Source: an uncultured Gemella sp.
Lineage (GTDB): Bacteria > Bacillota > Bacilli > Staphylococcales > Gemellaceae
Direction of reading: 5' to 3'
Length of the DNA stretch: 8,563 nt
Assembly (NCBI GenBank): GCA_945929765.1
Contig: CAMEOL010000036.1
Coordinates: 1 to 8,563 of the forward strand
The position numbers were made by a program, and so were the translations under genes. Shown here piece after piece: positions 1 through 6,489 of the stretch (position 1 is its first letter; each line of letters begins with the position of its first letter). Below the pieces are notes generated by a model. It searched no databases. It was not told the origin of the DNA and was given only the letters and a program-made list of their open reading frames with translations.

Positions 1-12
1 TTGTTCATTCAT
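1..12 (-). CDS. 5' end of a leftward gene (only MNEQ visible)
   Basis: On the minus strand an ATG at 12-10 is followed by AAT GAA CAA up to the window edge. It is preceded by an excellent ribosome binding site, AAAGGAGGA (21-29), ending nine bases before the ATG. That spacing is the main reason to believe a real gene starts here, divergent from hpf. A TATAAT hexamer on the minus strand (66-71) could be its -10 element, but I see no good -35 at normal spacing. Four residues are too few to identify the product. Confidence 0.6.
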
Positions 13-109
13 ATTTATTATCCTCCTTTATTTTCTCTAACTTTGAGCTCTACGTTAGTATCTTTATTATAAAATATAAATTTAATAACTTATTAAATTT
101 GTGCTATTC

Positions 110-141
110 GGTAAATTTTTCGTGATTTTTGGTAATTTTAA
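110..141. repeat. GGTAA direct repeats upstream of the hpf promoter
   Basis: GGTAAATTTT begins at 110 and GGTAATTTTA at 131, a 21-bp spacing or about two helical turns, 27 bp before the hpf -35 box. The second copy lies within TGGTAATTTTAA (130-141), which recurs exactly at 7102-7113 in another intergenic region. In such AT-rich DNA this may be chance; a regulator site is only an inference. Confidence 0.25.
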
Positions 142-167
142 TAATTTTAAACTTTTAATACAGCTTA

Positions 168-196
168 TTGATATTGCTTACATTTTGTGTTATAAT
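168..196 (+). promoter_or_regulatory. sigma-A-type promoter of hpf
   Basis: TTGATA (168-173), a 17-bp spacer and a perfect TATAAT (191-196), with an extended TGT just before the -10 box. Transcription would start near 203, giving a leader of about 63 nt before the hpf ATG. The -10 box lies in a 7-3-7 inverted repeat, TTATAAT-ATA-ATTATAA (190-206). This loosely resembles Fur/PerR-type boxes, but their usual spacing is 7-1-7, so I do not assign a regulator. Confidence 0.8.
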
Positions 197-212
197 ATAA
201 TTATAAAAAACA

Positions 213-245
213 AGGGGTATTAATCCCTAAAGTAGTTTTCTACTT
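213..245 (+). promoter_or_regulatory. two small hairpins in the hpf leader
   Basis: The leader contains AGGG (213-216) able to pair with CCCT (225-228), then AAGTAG (230-235) pairing perfectly with CTACTT (240-245) across a TTTT loop. The second stem ends five bases before the AAAGGAG ribosome site (250-256). It could influence transcript stability or access to the ribosome site. No known riboswitch or leader family is recognisable. Confidence 0.35.
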
Positions 246-265
246 AATGAAAGGAGTGCTTAATT

Positions 266-811
266 ATGTTAAGATATCAAGTAAGAGGAGAAAACTTAGA
301 AATTACTCCAGCTATAAGAGAGTATGTAGAAAGCAAAGTTGCTAAACTAGAAAAATACTTTGCTAGAGAGCTAGATGCTAACGTTTATGCAAATGCTAAA
401 ACTTACAAAAATGGAGACAAAAAAATAGAAATTACTGTCCCATTAAAAGGCGTAACATTACGTGCAGAAGATGTAAATGCAGATTTATATGCAGCTGTGG
501 ATCTTGCTGTTGATAAATTAGAACGTCAAATGAGAAAACACAAAACAAAAATTAACAGAAAAGGTCGCGAAAAAGGAATAGTTGAAGAAAATATTATAAC
601 TAGCGAACTTGAAGAGACAGAAGAAGAAAACTTAGAATTTGTTAAAGTGAAAAAAGTTCCGGCTAATTTAATGAATAAAGAAGAAGCTATTCTTCAAATG
701 GAACTTATCGGACACGACTTCTTCATCTTTACTGACGAAGCTACTAATGAAGTTGCTGTAGTATACAAACGTAAAGATGGAAACTATGGTGTTCTAGAAT
801 TACAAAAATAA
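266..811 (+). CDS. hpf: ribosome hibernation promoting factor, long form
   Basis: Cytoplasmic ribosome-binding protein that pairs 70S ribosomes into inactive 100S dimers in stationary phase or starvation. At 181 aa it has the long-form architecture. The N-terminal HPF/RaiA domain (about 1-97, starting MLRYQVRGENLEITPAIREY, with basic stretch KLERQMRKHKTKINRKGR) binds in the decoding region of the 30S subunit. An acidic linker follows (about 108-123, rich in E). The C-terminal dimerisation domain (about 125-181, including EEAILQMELIGHDFFIFTDE and VVYKRKDGNYGVLEL) joins two ribosomes. The ATG at 266 has AAAGGAG ten bases upstream. In many Firmicutes hpf lies between comF and secA; here it stands alone between its own promoter and terminator, next to a divergent gene. 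Family assignment is essentially certain. Confidence 0.97.
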   Translation: MLRYQVRGENLEITPAIREYVESKVAKLEKYFARELDANVYANAKTYKNGDKKIEITVPLKGVTLRAEDVNADLYAAVDLAVDKLERQMRKHKTKINRKGREKGIVEENIITSELEETEEENLEFVKVKKVPANLMNKEEAILQMELIGHDFFIFTDEATNEVAVVYKRKDGNYGVLELQK

Positions 812-825
812 ATAATTAATTATTA

Positions 826-865
826 GAGTAGGATGTGAATAATTTTTCACACCCTACTTTTATTT
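826..865 (+). terminator. intrinsic terminator of hpf
   Basis: GTAGGATGTGAA (828-839) pairs with TTCACACCCTAC (846-857), with one A-C mismatch and a 6-nt loop. TTTTATTT follows (858-865). It starts 17 nt after the hpf stop codon, so hpf is probably a single-gene transcript. Confidence 0.85.
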
Positions 866-1130
866 CGTTTTAAATTAAATAGTTCTTTCAGTATATCCAT
901 ATATGTAATTAGCATACAATTTATGTTATTTTAAAACAAAAAACAATTTTCTTTTCTCTAATAATTAAAATTTATCTTACACAGCATTATTACTACTCAT
1001 TAACAAAATTGTTTAGACGTAGTTCTCTTTTGGTTATCCATTCAAGATAAAAAACTCTCTGTATCCTTTCAAAAAAATAAATTAACAAAATCAACTCTTT
1101 TTGAAATTATAATTTTCGAGTAACTTCCAC
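866..1130. other. gene-free AT-rich spacer
   Basis: I see no supported gene between the hpf terminator and the next promoter. Plus-strand ATGs run into stops within a few codons. On the minus strand a frame of 37 sense codons (1106-993) reads like protein near its end (LEWITKRELRLNNFVNE) but has no ATG and no ribosome site. It could be a gene remnant or chance. GAAATTATAATTTTC (1103-1117) is a near-palindrome about 35 bp upstream of the next -10 box. Confidence 0.5.
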
Positions 1131-1159
1131 TTTATTTACCACAATTACGATGATATAAT
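1131..1159 (+). promoter_or_regulatory. promoter of the C26 hydrolase / DJ-1 / DUF4097 operon
   Basis: A perfect TATAAT (1154-1159) is preceded by TGA, an extended -10. At 17-bp spacing the -35 position is only TTTATT (1131-1136), so the extended -10 probably carries recognition. Initiation near 1166 gives a leader of about 20 nt. TTACCACA (1136-1143) overlaps the -35/spacer region and recurs upstream of the acetyltransferase gene, so it might be an operator half-site. Confidence 0.6.
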
Positions 1160-1185
1160 TATATAAAGAAATAAAGGAGATATTA

Positions 1186-1911
1186 ATGAAGCCAAAAATA
1201 GGAATAGCTACTAACGAAATAAACGAAGAATTAGAAATATTAAGTAATACTCAGATTGCATACTCACCTATAGATACTATTGAAGGTATATATAACGCTG
1301 GTGGTCTTCCACTACTATTACCGATAGGTAGTCCTGAGTTAGCTAGACAATACATAAATACAATTGATGGACTTTTACTATCAGGAGGTCAAGATGTATC
1401 GCCGTTATTTTATGGAGAAGAGCCTTCCCCTCATCTTAAAAAGACTCTTCCTACAAGAGATGAATTTGAAATTGCATTAGTTAAAGAAGCTTTACGTCAA
1501 CAAAAACCTATATTTGCTATTTGTCGTGGAATGCAAATACTAAATGTCGCAATGGGTGGCACATTGTACCAAGATATAAATATTTTAGAAAAAAACACTA
1601 TTAAACATTTGCAAGAAACACATCCAAAATATACGAGTCATACGATAACGACAGAAAAAGACAGTATTGCTCGTAGCATTTTAGAGGAATCAACAACTGT
1701 AAATACACTTCATCATCAGGCAATAAAAGAATTAGGAAAAAATTTAAAAGCTACCGCTTTTAGTCCAGACGGATTTATCGAGGCTATTGAATCTAACTTT
1801 AAAGAACAATACATCTTTGCTGTTCAATGGCATCCTGAAATTTTATTGCAAAATAAGCATAATCAGTCACAAAACATATTCACAAATTTTGTGAAAAATT
1901 GTAGAAAATAA
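1186..1911 (+). CDS. gamma-glutamyl-gamma-aminobutyrate hydrolase family protein (peptidase C26)
   Basis: Soluble class I glutamine-amidotransferase-like hydrolase of 241 aa, the usual length for the PuuD/YvdE group. Members hydrolyse gamma-glutamyl amide bonds; E. coli PuuD releases GABA and glutamate from gamma-glutamyl-GABA. Visible hallmarks are an N-terminal KIGIATNE strand, oxyanion-type GLLLSGGQDVSP (62-73), the nucleophile elbow AICRGMQ with Cys113, GGTLYQDI (124-131), LHHQAI (175-180), and QWHPE with His216 and Glu218 completing the triad. The ATG follows AAAGGAGA at normal spacing. It is the first of three genes read rightward, 20 bp before the DJ-1-family gene. No polyamine genes are visible nearby, so putrescine catabolism is not supported and the true substrate is unknown. 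Family confidence is high, substrate confidence low. Confidence 0.92.
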   Translation: MKPKIGIATNEINEELEILSNTQIAYSPIDTIEGIYNAGGLPLLLPIGSPELARQYINTIDGLLLSGGQDVSPLFYGEEPSPHLKKTLPTRDEFEIALVKEALRQQKPIFAICRGMQILNVAMGGTLYQDINILEKNTIKHLQETHPKYTSHTITTEKDSIARSILEESTTVNTLHHQAIKELGKNLKATAFSPDGFIEAIESNFKEQYIFAVQWHPEILLQNKHNQSQNIFTNFVKNCRK

Positions 1912-1931
1912 ATTTAAAGGAGGTCATTTTT

Positions 1932-2507
1932 ATGACGAAAAAAGTAGCATTTTTTGTAGATAACGGATTTGAAGAATTAGAGCTAGTTGCTCCGTTAGAT
2001 ATATTACGTCGTGCAGGATTAGATGTCGACTTAATTTCTGCAAACAATCAAGATGCTGTTACAGGATCACATAATATTACTTTATCTGTAGACAAAAAAA
2101 TTAATGAAATTAAAGATATATTAGTCTATGATGCTATAGTCGTTCCAGGAGGAATGCCTGGTAGTGAAAATTTAAAAAACAACAGCACTGTTGTAGAATT
2201 CTTTAAAGCTATGTACAATGCAAAAAAATTAGTTGCCGCAATTTGTGCTGCACCTATAGTACTAAATGCTGCGGGAATTACAAACGACAAGGATATTACA
2301 TGCTATCCTAGTTTTGAAGAACAAATAACTTACAAATCTTACAGCAAAGATCTAGCTGTAATAAAAGACAGCAATGTCATTACGGCACAAGGACCTGCAG
2401 TTGCACTATTGTTTGGCTACGAAATAGTTGAATATTTGTTAGGAAAAGAAGCACGTAATAATGTCGCTAATCCTATGTTAATAGACGTACTAAAAAACAA
2501 TTTATAA
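1932..2507 (+). CDS. DJ-1/PfpI family protein (YajL/ThiJ-like)
   Basis: Cytoplasmic 191-aa protein of the DJ-1/ThiJ/PfpI superfamily. Close relatives (human DJ-1, E. coli YajL) are linked to oxidative and carbonyl-stress protection, and glyoxalase or deglycase activity has been proposed. Conserved features are VDNGFEELELVAPLDILRRAG (10-30) with Glu17, equivalent to the Glu that stabilises the reactive cysteine; VVPGGMPGSENL (70-81); and the nucleophile elbow AAICAAP with Cys105, matching DJ-1 Cys106. Where human DJ-1 has His126 (THPLA) this protein has Tyr125 (CYPSF), so a full Cys-His catalytic dyad is unlikely, as is common in this branch. AAAGGAGGT (1916-1924) precedes the ATG. The gaps to its neighbours are only 20 and 15 bp, so it is co-transcribed with the C26 hydrolase and the DUF4097 protein. 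The exact reaction cannot be told from sequence. Confidence 0.93.
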   Translation: MTKKVAFFVDNGFEELELVAPLDILRRAGLDVDLISANNQDAVTGSHNITLSVDKKINEIKDILVYDAIVVPGGMPGSENLKNNSTVVEFFKAMYNAKKLVAAICAAPIVLNAAGITNDKDITCYPSFEEQITYKSYSKDLAVIKDSNVITAQGPAVALLFGYEIVEYLLGKEARNNVANPMLIDVLKNNL

Positions 2508-2522
2508 TTAGGGGGAGTAAGT

Positions 2523-3227
2523 ATGTTTTTTAACAAAGAAAAGAAATTAAACAATATTTATAAAGAAAAAATTATTCTCAGCGATAATATAGAAAAAGTA
2601 ACGATAATAATACCAAATAAAGATATTAATATAAATAAATCTTCAACAAACAATATTCATATCTCTTATTACGAAAATGAATTTAGCAAATTTAATATAA
2701 TAGAAAACAAAACTGAACTTTTTATAGAAAATAAAGTTCAAAATGCAAAAAAAATTAACTTAAACAATTTGATAGCTAAAAATAAAGATACTATTTCTAT
2801 TAAACTACCTAACAAAGAATTTTCTCTCCAGTTAAAAACTATTAACGGAGACGTCTACATTAATTTAGATTCTGCTAAAAACATGACATTTGATACAATT
2901 AACAGCGATATTCGAGGACAAGTGCTATCAACAAAAAATATTACCGCAAAAAGCGTAAGTGGTGATTTTGAATTTCTGCATACTAATTGCCAAGAAAATT
3001 TAATTATTGAAACAGTTAACGGTGATATCGAAACAAAAAAATGTGACGCTAAATATAGCCATTTTAAAACTGTTAATGGTGATTTCAAATTAAATTTTAT
3101 TAACGAAAAATCACATTACAATATTAAATGTAAACAACTAATTAACACTAACTATCTAGACAATAATAGCGATAAAAATATAAATATTGATACTGTTAAT
3201 GGTGATATTAATTTATCTTTTCAATAA
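2523..3227 (+). CDS. DUF4097-type repeat protein, function unknown
   Basis: A 234-aa protein dominated by short beta-strand repeats with a T(I/V)NGD turn, spaced 19-20 residues apart: 106-110, 125-129 (TINSD), 144-148 (SVSGD), 164-168, 183-187 and 224-228. The 41-residue gap before the last copy has room for one decayed repeat (about LINTN, 206-210). This is the pattern of the DUF4097 (adhesin-like, beta-helix) family, whose role is not established; many members sit beside PspC- or DUF1700-type envelope proteins. Here there is no signal peptide, membrane segment or LPXTG motif, so the protein appears cytosolic or peripheral. It is very rich in Asn, Lys and Ile. The start follows GGGGGAG (2511-2517), and it is the last gene of the operon, 15 bp after the DJ-1-family gene. 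No envelope-stress partner is in view. Confidence 0.75.
   Translation: MFFNKEKKLNNIYKEKIILSDNIEKVTIIIPNKDININKSSTNNIHISYYENEFSKFNIIENKTELFIENKVQNAKKINLNNLIAKNKDTISIKLPNKEFSLQLKTINGDVYINLDSAKNMTFDTINSDIRGQVLSTKNITAKSVSGDFEFLHTNCQENLIIETVNGDIETKKCDAKYSHFKTVNGDFKLNFINEKSHYNIKCKQLINTNYLDNNSDKNINIDTVNGDINLSFQ
2838..3206 (+). repeat. in-gene repeats coding T(I/V)NGD turns
   Basis: Six coding repeats of about 57-60 bp carry variants of ACTGTTAATGGTGAT. The copies beginning at residues 164, 183 and 224 are the most alike in DNA; those at 125 and 144 have diverged (TINSD, SVSGD). Repeats this similar could allow copy-number change by recombination, but the degeneracy suggests an old array. Confidence 0.7.
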
Positions 3228-3354
3228 TATCCACTAGGATAACATATATAAAGCAAATAAACGGTATAGATCTCATGTAATATTTCAAGGAACATTATCA
3301 AGTTAAAAATAATTTTTTAAAAAGTATATAAGGATTAGATTATATTAAATTTAT

Positions 3355-3427
3355 AAAAAATGCGAAGATTCTTAAATTAAGCAAGAATGTAAATTTTCTT
3401 GCAAAAATTATAAGATCTTCGCTTTTT
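3355..3427. terminator. nested bidirectional terminator between converging operons
   Basis: Outer arms GCGAAGATTCTTA (3362-3374) and TAAGATCTTCGC (3411-3422) pair with one bulged T. An inner perfect 7-bp stem, GCAAGAA (3381-3387) with TTCTTGC (3396-3402), sits inside. TTTTT follows on the plus strand (3423-3427), and a run of A precedes on the left (3355-3360), which is a T-run for leftward transcription. It can therefore stop the DUF4097 operon from the left and ywfO readthrough from the right. Confidence 0.8.
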
Positions 3428-3651
3428 AACAGCGTTTGTACCTACCAAAATATAAGAAACTCTTAGATAACAATATTTTTTTGTCGGACTTACATTATAC
3501 TAAACAAAATAAAAACAAAAGCTCTAACAATTTTATTTTGTTTTCTTACACATAGCATCTTTAAAAATTTATTATTTCTCTTTTCGGTTTACTCATTTTT
3601 TCTATTTAGCTAAACGATATTAATTTTATTTTTTTGAATAATTATTGAAAA
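3428..3651. other. gene-free spacer between converging genes
   Basis: Together with 3228-3427 this makes about 420 bp without a gene between the converging DUF4097 and ywfO ends. I see no open frame with a ribosome site on either strand. Apart from the nested terminator it holds only an AT-rich inverted repeat (3502-3543). Confidence 0.5.
3502..3543. repeat. 13-bp perfect inverted repeat
   Basis: AAACAAAATAAAA (3502-3514) and TTTTATTTTGTTT (3531-3543) are perfect inverted copies around a 16-nt loop. With one G-C pair per stem and no T-run after it, it is a weak terminator candidate at best. It lies about 110 nt downstream of the ywfO stop on the minus strand. Confidence 0.4.
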
Positions 3652-4872
3652 TTATAATTTTGGATAAAAAATAGTACCCTCTTTCTTTACTTCGCCTTTT
3701 GTTATGGCGTTTACTATTGTGCTAGCTTTTTCTAATTCAACTATTTCTCCATTTTTCTTTTCAATAAATATTTTTTGTCCTTTATAAGGCGAATAAGGGC
3801 TAGTTTCTATATTATCTACTACTAAATAATATTTAGGATCTATTTTTTCACTTTCTAACTTTTCTTTCAACTTGTTATATGTTTCTTCTGTATAGTCCAC
3901 ATATTCAAATAAATCTCTATTCAATAGCCTTCTAGCTAAATCCTTTGCGATAACATCATCCTTATCTTGAATTAAATTACAATAATACATTATTGTCCCT
4001 TCATCTAGACGATAATATTCTTCTTCTGTAACCTCGGTATTTTCTAAAAAAGGAACAATTGCAACTAAATCATAAAAATATTTTTTGTTTTCTTTATAAA
4101 TATCTTTCAGTCTCTCAAAAAATTTTATAAATACCGCTTCATAACTACGAGCTACCGGATGAAAATACACTTGCCAGTACATTTGATAACGTGCCATAAT
4201 ATAGTCTTCTACACTATGAATACCAGATTCTTTAGTTACTAAATATTTCTTCCCATCTTGATGTTCTCTCACTCGTAACGTTCGTAAAGTTCTTTCTAAA
4301 TCAAACTGCCCATAACTCGTTGCTGAATAATAAGAATCTCTTAATAAATAGTCCATTCTATCTGCATCTAATTGGGCTGATACTATTTGATTTAATATAT
4401 CATTTTTATGATTGTGTTGGATAATATCTACTACATCCCTTGCTAATTTTTTCGATACCTTAGTTAATACTTTGTTAATTTCTGTATTTCCCAAAATAAT
4501 TTTAGCTGTATAATCTTCATGATTATGGGATGTAACATGCTCAAATGCGTGAGAGAAAGGTCCGTGTCCAATATCATGTAATAAACCCGCTAACATAACA
4601 GCTATTTTATCATATTCACTTACTTCAGACTGTAAAGATTTTATTTCTGCAACCATTCTACGAACAATTTCATAAACTCCCAACGAATGTGTAAATCTTG
4701 TATGTTCCGCACTAGGATAGACTTGAAAATCTCCTCCAAGCTGTCTAATTCTACGTAATCTCTGAAATTCTTTCGTATCAATTGCTTCCCAAATTACTTT
4801 ATATTCTATATTTATATATCCATGAATAGGATCTCGTATTACTTTTCGTTCACTTAATTTTTCTAAATCCAT
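3652..4872 (-). CDS. ywfO: HD-domain phosphohydrolase, YwfO family (dNTPase-like)
   Basis: Cytosolic 406-aa HD-superfamily metal-dependent phosphohydrolase, orthologous in appearance to B. subtilis YwfO and Enterococcus EF1143, the latter a dNTP triphosphohydrolase. The N-terminus has the family signature KVIRDPIHGYI (10-20). The metal site is visible as His62 in FTHSLGVYE, the HD pair His99-Asp100 in LLHDIGHGPFSH (with His103 and His108), and the aspartates of QLDADRMDYLLRDSYY (167-182). ARYQMYWQVYFHPVARS is a further conserved block. The C-terminal third is a variable helical and beta part. The ATG follows GGTGGTGA, a modest ribosome site six bases upstream. It has its own promoter and is insulated from gdhA by a terminator, so it is monocistronic. 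Likely role: dNTP pool control; the preferred nucleotide and any allosteric activator are not predictable here. Confidence 0.93.
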   Translation of the reverse strand: MDLEKLSERKVIRDPIHGYINIEYKVIWEAIDTKEFQRLRRIRQLGGDFQVYPSAEHTRFTHSLGVYEIVRRMVAEIKSLQSEVSEYDKIAVMLAGLLHDIGHGPFSHAFEHVTSHNHEDYTAKIILGNTEINKVLTKVSKKLARDVVDIIQHNHKNDILNQIVSAQLDADRMDYLLRDSYYSATSYGQFDLERTLRTLRVREHQDGKKYLVTKESGIHSVEDYIMARYQMYWQVYFHPVARSYEAVFIKFFERLKDIYKENKKYFYDLVAIVPFLENTEVTEEEYYRLDEGTIMYYCNLIQDKDDVIAKDLARRLLNRDLFEYVDYTEETYNKLKEKLESEKIDPKYYLVVDNIETSPYSPYKGQKIFIEKKNGEIVELEKASTIVNAITKGEVKKEGTIFYPKL

Positions 4873-4910
4873 TTAAATCACCACCGATATAATATTATTC
4901 TAACAACTCC

Positions 4911-4939
4911 ATTATACTTGCTAAGTAAAATGTTTTCAA
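4911..4939 (-). promoter_or_regulatory. sigma-A-type promoter of ywfO
   Basis: On the minus strand TTGAAA (4939-4934), a 17-bp spacer and TATAAT (4916-4911). Initiation near 4904 gives a leader of roughly 30 nt. The promoter begins only ten bases after the gdhA terminator. Confidence 0.82.
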
Positions 4940-4948
4940 CTATTCTAT

Positions 4949-4986
4949 AAAAAAACGTCTAAATAGCACTAAAACTACTTAGACGT
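4949..4986 (-). terminator. intrinsic terminator of the glutamate dehydrogenase gene
   Basis: Read leftward, ACGTCTAAGTAG (4986-4975) pairs over 12 bp, one of them a G-U pair, with CTATTTAGACGT (4966-4955) around an 8-nt loop. A run of seven T follows (4955-4949). On the plus strand the G-U becomes an A-C mismatch and no T-run follows, so orientation is clear. It lies about 140 nt beyond the natural gdhA stop. Confidence 0.88.
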
Positions 4987-5123
4987 CTCATATTTCCTTG
5001 GAAATTTTAATTTAGCAATATCTGAACTATTTTTTACAGTATTATCATATTTCCTTTAATATATAAATGTTATTTAAATTAAAATGAATTTTTATATTAA
5101 CTTAATAGAAAATAATTTCCTTT

Positions 5124-6383
5124 TTATAATCTACCTTTTAATTTCATATTGTGCACTATTTTTTCTATAGAATACACATAAGCAGCTGCTCTAAAAGGAA
5201 TATTAAATCGTTCTTTTACATCCCAAATTTCATTAAATGCTTGATACATAATCTTATCTTGACGTTCTACTACTTCTTATTCGCTCCAGTAGTACCCTTG
5301 TAAATTTTGGACCCACTCAAAGTAAGAAACAGTAACTCCACCACTATTAGCAAGGATATCCGGTACTGTAACAATACCTTTTTCGTTTAAAATTTTATCT
5401 CCTAATATTGTTGCTGGACCGTTTGCTCCTTCTGAGATAACTTTTGCTTTAATTAATTCCGCTTCTTTTTCGTCTATAGAATTTTCTAGAGCTGAAGGGC
5501 ATAAAACGTCTACATCTAGTGCCCAAAACTCTTCTAGTGACAATCTCTTAGTTTCTGGCAATGTATGGAATCTAACTTTATTATTTTTACAATTTTGTAA
5601 TTCTTCATAACTTAATCCTGTCTCACGATATACGGCATATTGTTCTCCATTATCATCACGCTCAGTTGCTGCTACTACTTTTGCTCCATATTCAATTAAT
5701 GTTTTTACAGCATAACTTCCAACATTCCCAAAACCTTGTACAGCCGCTGTAGATTTAGTTATATCGATACCTAGTTTTTCTAATGCTAATTTTGCACTAT
5801 ACGCTACCCCGTGTCCAGTTGCCGCTGTTCTTCCTAAAGATCCTCCTAATTCAACAGGTTTTCCTGTAAATGTTCCGATACCTTGTTCTCCTGATAGTAT
5901 ATTGTATTCATCTACCATCCAAGACATAATTTGCCCATTAGTATTTACATCTGGAGCTGGAACGTCTTGTTTTTCACCTAAATATTTATAAATACCTCGA
6001 ACAAATCCTCGAGATAAGTTTTCTAATTCTGTTTTTGATAAATCTTTTGGATCTACTATTATACCGCCTTTACCTCCACCATAAGGTAAGTTTGCTACGG
6101 CACATTTAAATGTCATCCATATAGATAAAGCTTTTACTTCATCTCTTGTAACTAAAGGATGGAACCTTAATCCTCCCTTAGTAGGACCTAGTGCATCGTT
6201 GTGTTGTGAACGAAAACCAGTAAAGTATTTTACTGAACCATTATCCATTTTTACAGGAATATTTAATTCAAAAAATCTTTGAGGTTCTTTTAAAGAATTG
6301 TATACTTCTTCGCTATACCCTAAAATATCACACGCTTTTTTTATTTGTTCTCTTGCATTTAATAATGGATTGTTGTTTGTCAT
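5124..6383 (-). pseudogene. gdhA: glutamate dehydrogenase, interrupted by an in-frame TAA
   Basis: NAD-type glutamate dehydrogenase (RocG/GudB family, Glu/Leu/Phe/Val superfamily), which interconverts glutamate with 2-oxoglutarate and ammonium as a cytosolic hexamer. The full frame would be 419 codons, normal for the family. Visible are FRSQHNDALGPTKGGLRFHP (57-76, substrate Lys69), KCAVANLPYGGGKGG (93-107, Lys93 and catalytic Lys105), PAPDV (Asp145), Rossmann GFGNVG (217-222) and SGGVTVSYFEWVQN (347-360). Codon 369 is TAA, where relatives have Glu in WSEEEV. Beyond it the same frame continues for 50 residues (EVVERQDKIMYQAFNEIW...) to a natural TAA at 5124-5126. No frameshift or other stop is seen. 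I chose ATG 6383, after GAGGAGA; an upstream ATG at 6428 lies inside the promoter. The 368-aa product lacks the C-terminal helices that pack on the catalytic domain, so it is probably inactive. A sequencing error is possible. Confidence 0.9.
5277..5279 (-). other. premature ochre codon in gdhA
   Basis: The minus strand reads TGG AGC GAA TAA GAA GTA GTA. Replacing TAA with GAA, a single G-to-T difference, restores the family sequence WSEEEVV. The base after the stop is G, and no selenocysteine- or pyrrolysine-type context applies to TAA. Confidence 0.9.
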
Positions 6384-6423
6384 AATTGTCTCTCCTCTAA
6401 GAATATATGTACACTGCCATTGT

Positions 6424-6452
6424 ATCATATATATTTATTACTTTCTATACAA
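6424..6452 (-). promoter_or_regulatory. promoter of the glutamate dehydrogenase gene
   Basis: On the minus strand TTGTAT (6452-6447), a 17-bp spacer and TATGAT (6429-6424). An overlapping alternative is TGA-TACAAT, an extended -10 five bases further on. Initiation near 6415 places transcription downstream of the ATG at 6428, which supports the ATG at 6383 as the real start. Confidence 0.65.
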
Positions 6453-6468
6453 AAATCACTAATTTTTG
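6450..6468 (-). terminator. weak hairpin after the GNAT gene, overlapping the gdhA -35
   Basis: CAAAAAT (6450-6456) and ATTTTTG (6462-6468) form a perfect 7-bp stem with a 5-nt loop, 22 nt after the acetyltransferase stop on the minus strand. One G-C pair makes it weak as a terminator. It overlaps the gdhA -35 box, so it could instead be a small operator. Confidence 0.3.
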
Positions 6469-6489
6469 CTTTGAAAGTATTTTTATTTA

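Noticed and set aside
828..857. TGTGAA-TAATTT-TTCACA resembles a Rex operator
   Set aside because: It lies wholly inside the hpf terminator stem, just after the gene and followed by a T-run. The 6-nt spacer and absence of a nearby promoter fit a terminator better.
2855..3088. 77-codon minus-strand frame inside the DUF4097 gene
   Set aside because: It is antisense to the T(I/V)NGD repeats and its own repeats mirror them (SPLTV...). It is a by-product of the repetitive coding strand.
3648..3663. AAAATTATAATTTT palindrome at the ywfO stop
   Set aside because: It overlaps coding sequence in very AT-rich DNA, where such palindromes are common. There is no promoter nearby.
6384..6428. Longer glutamate dehydrogenase start (MIQWQC...)
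   Set aside because: This ATG overlaps the -10 box and lacks a ribosome site, while ATG 6383 has GAGGAGA and matches family N-termini.
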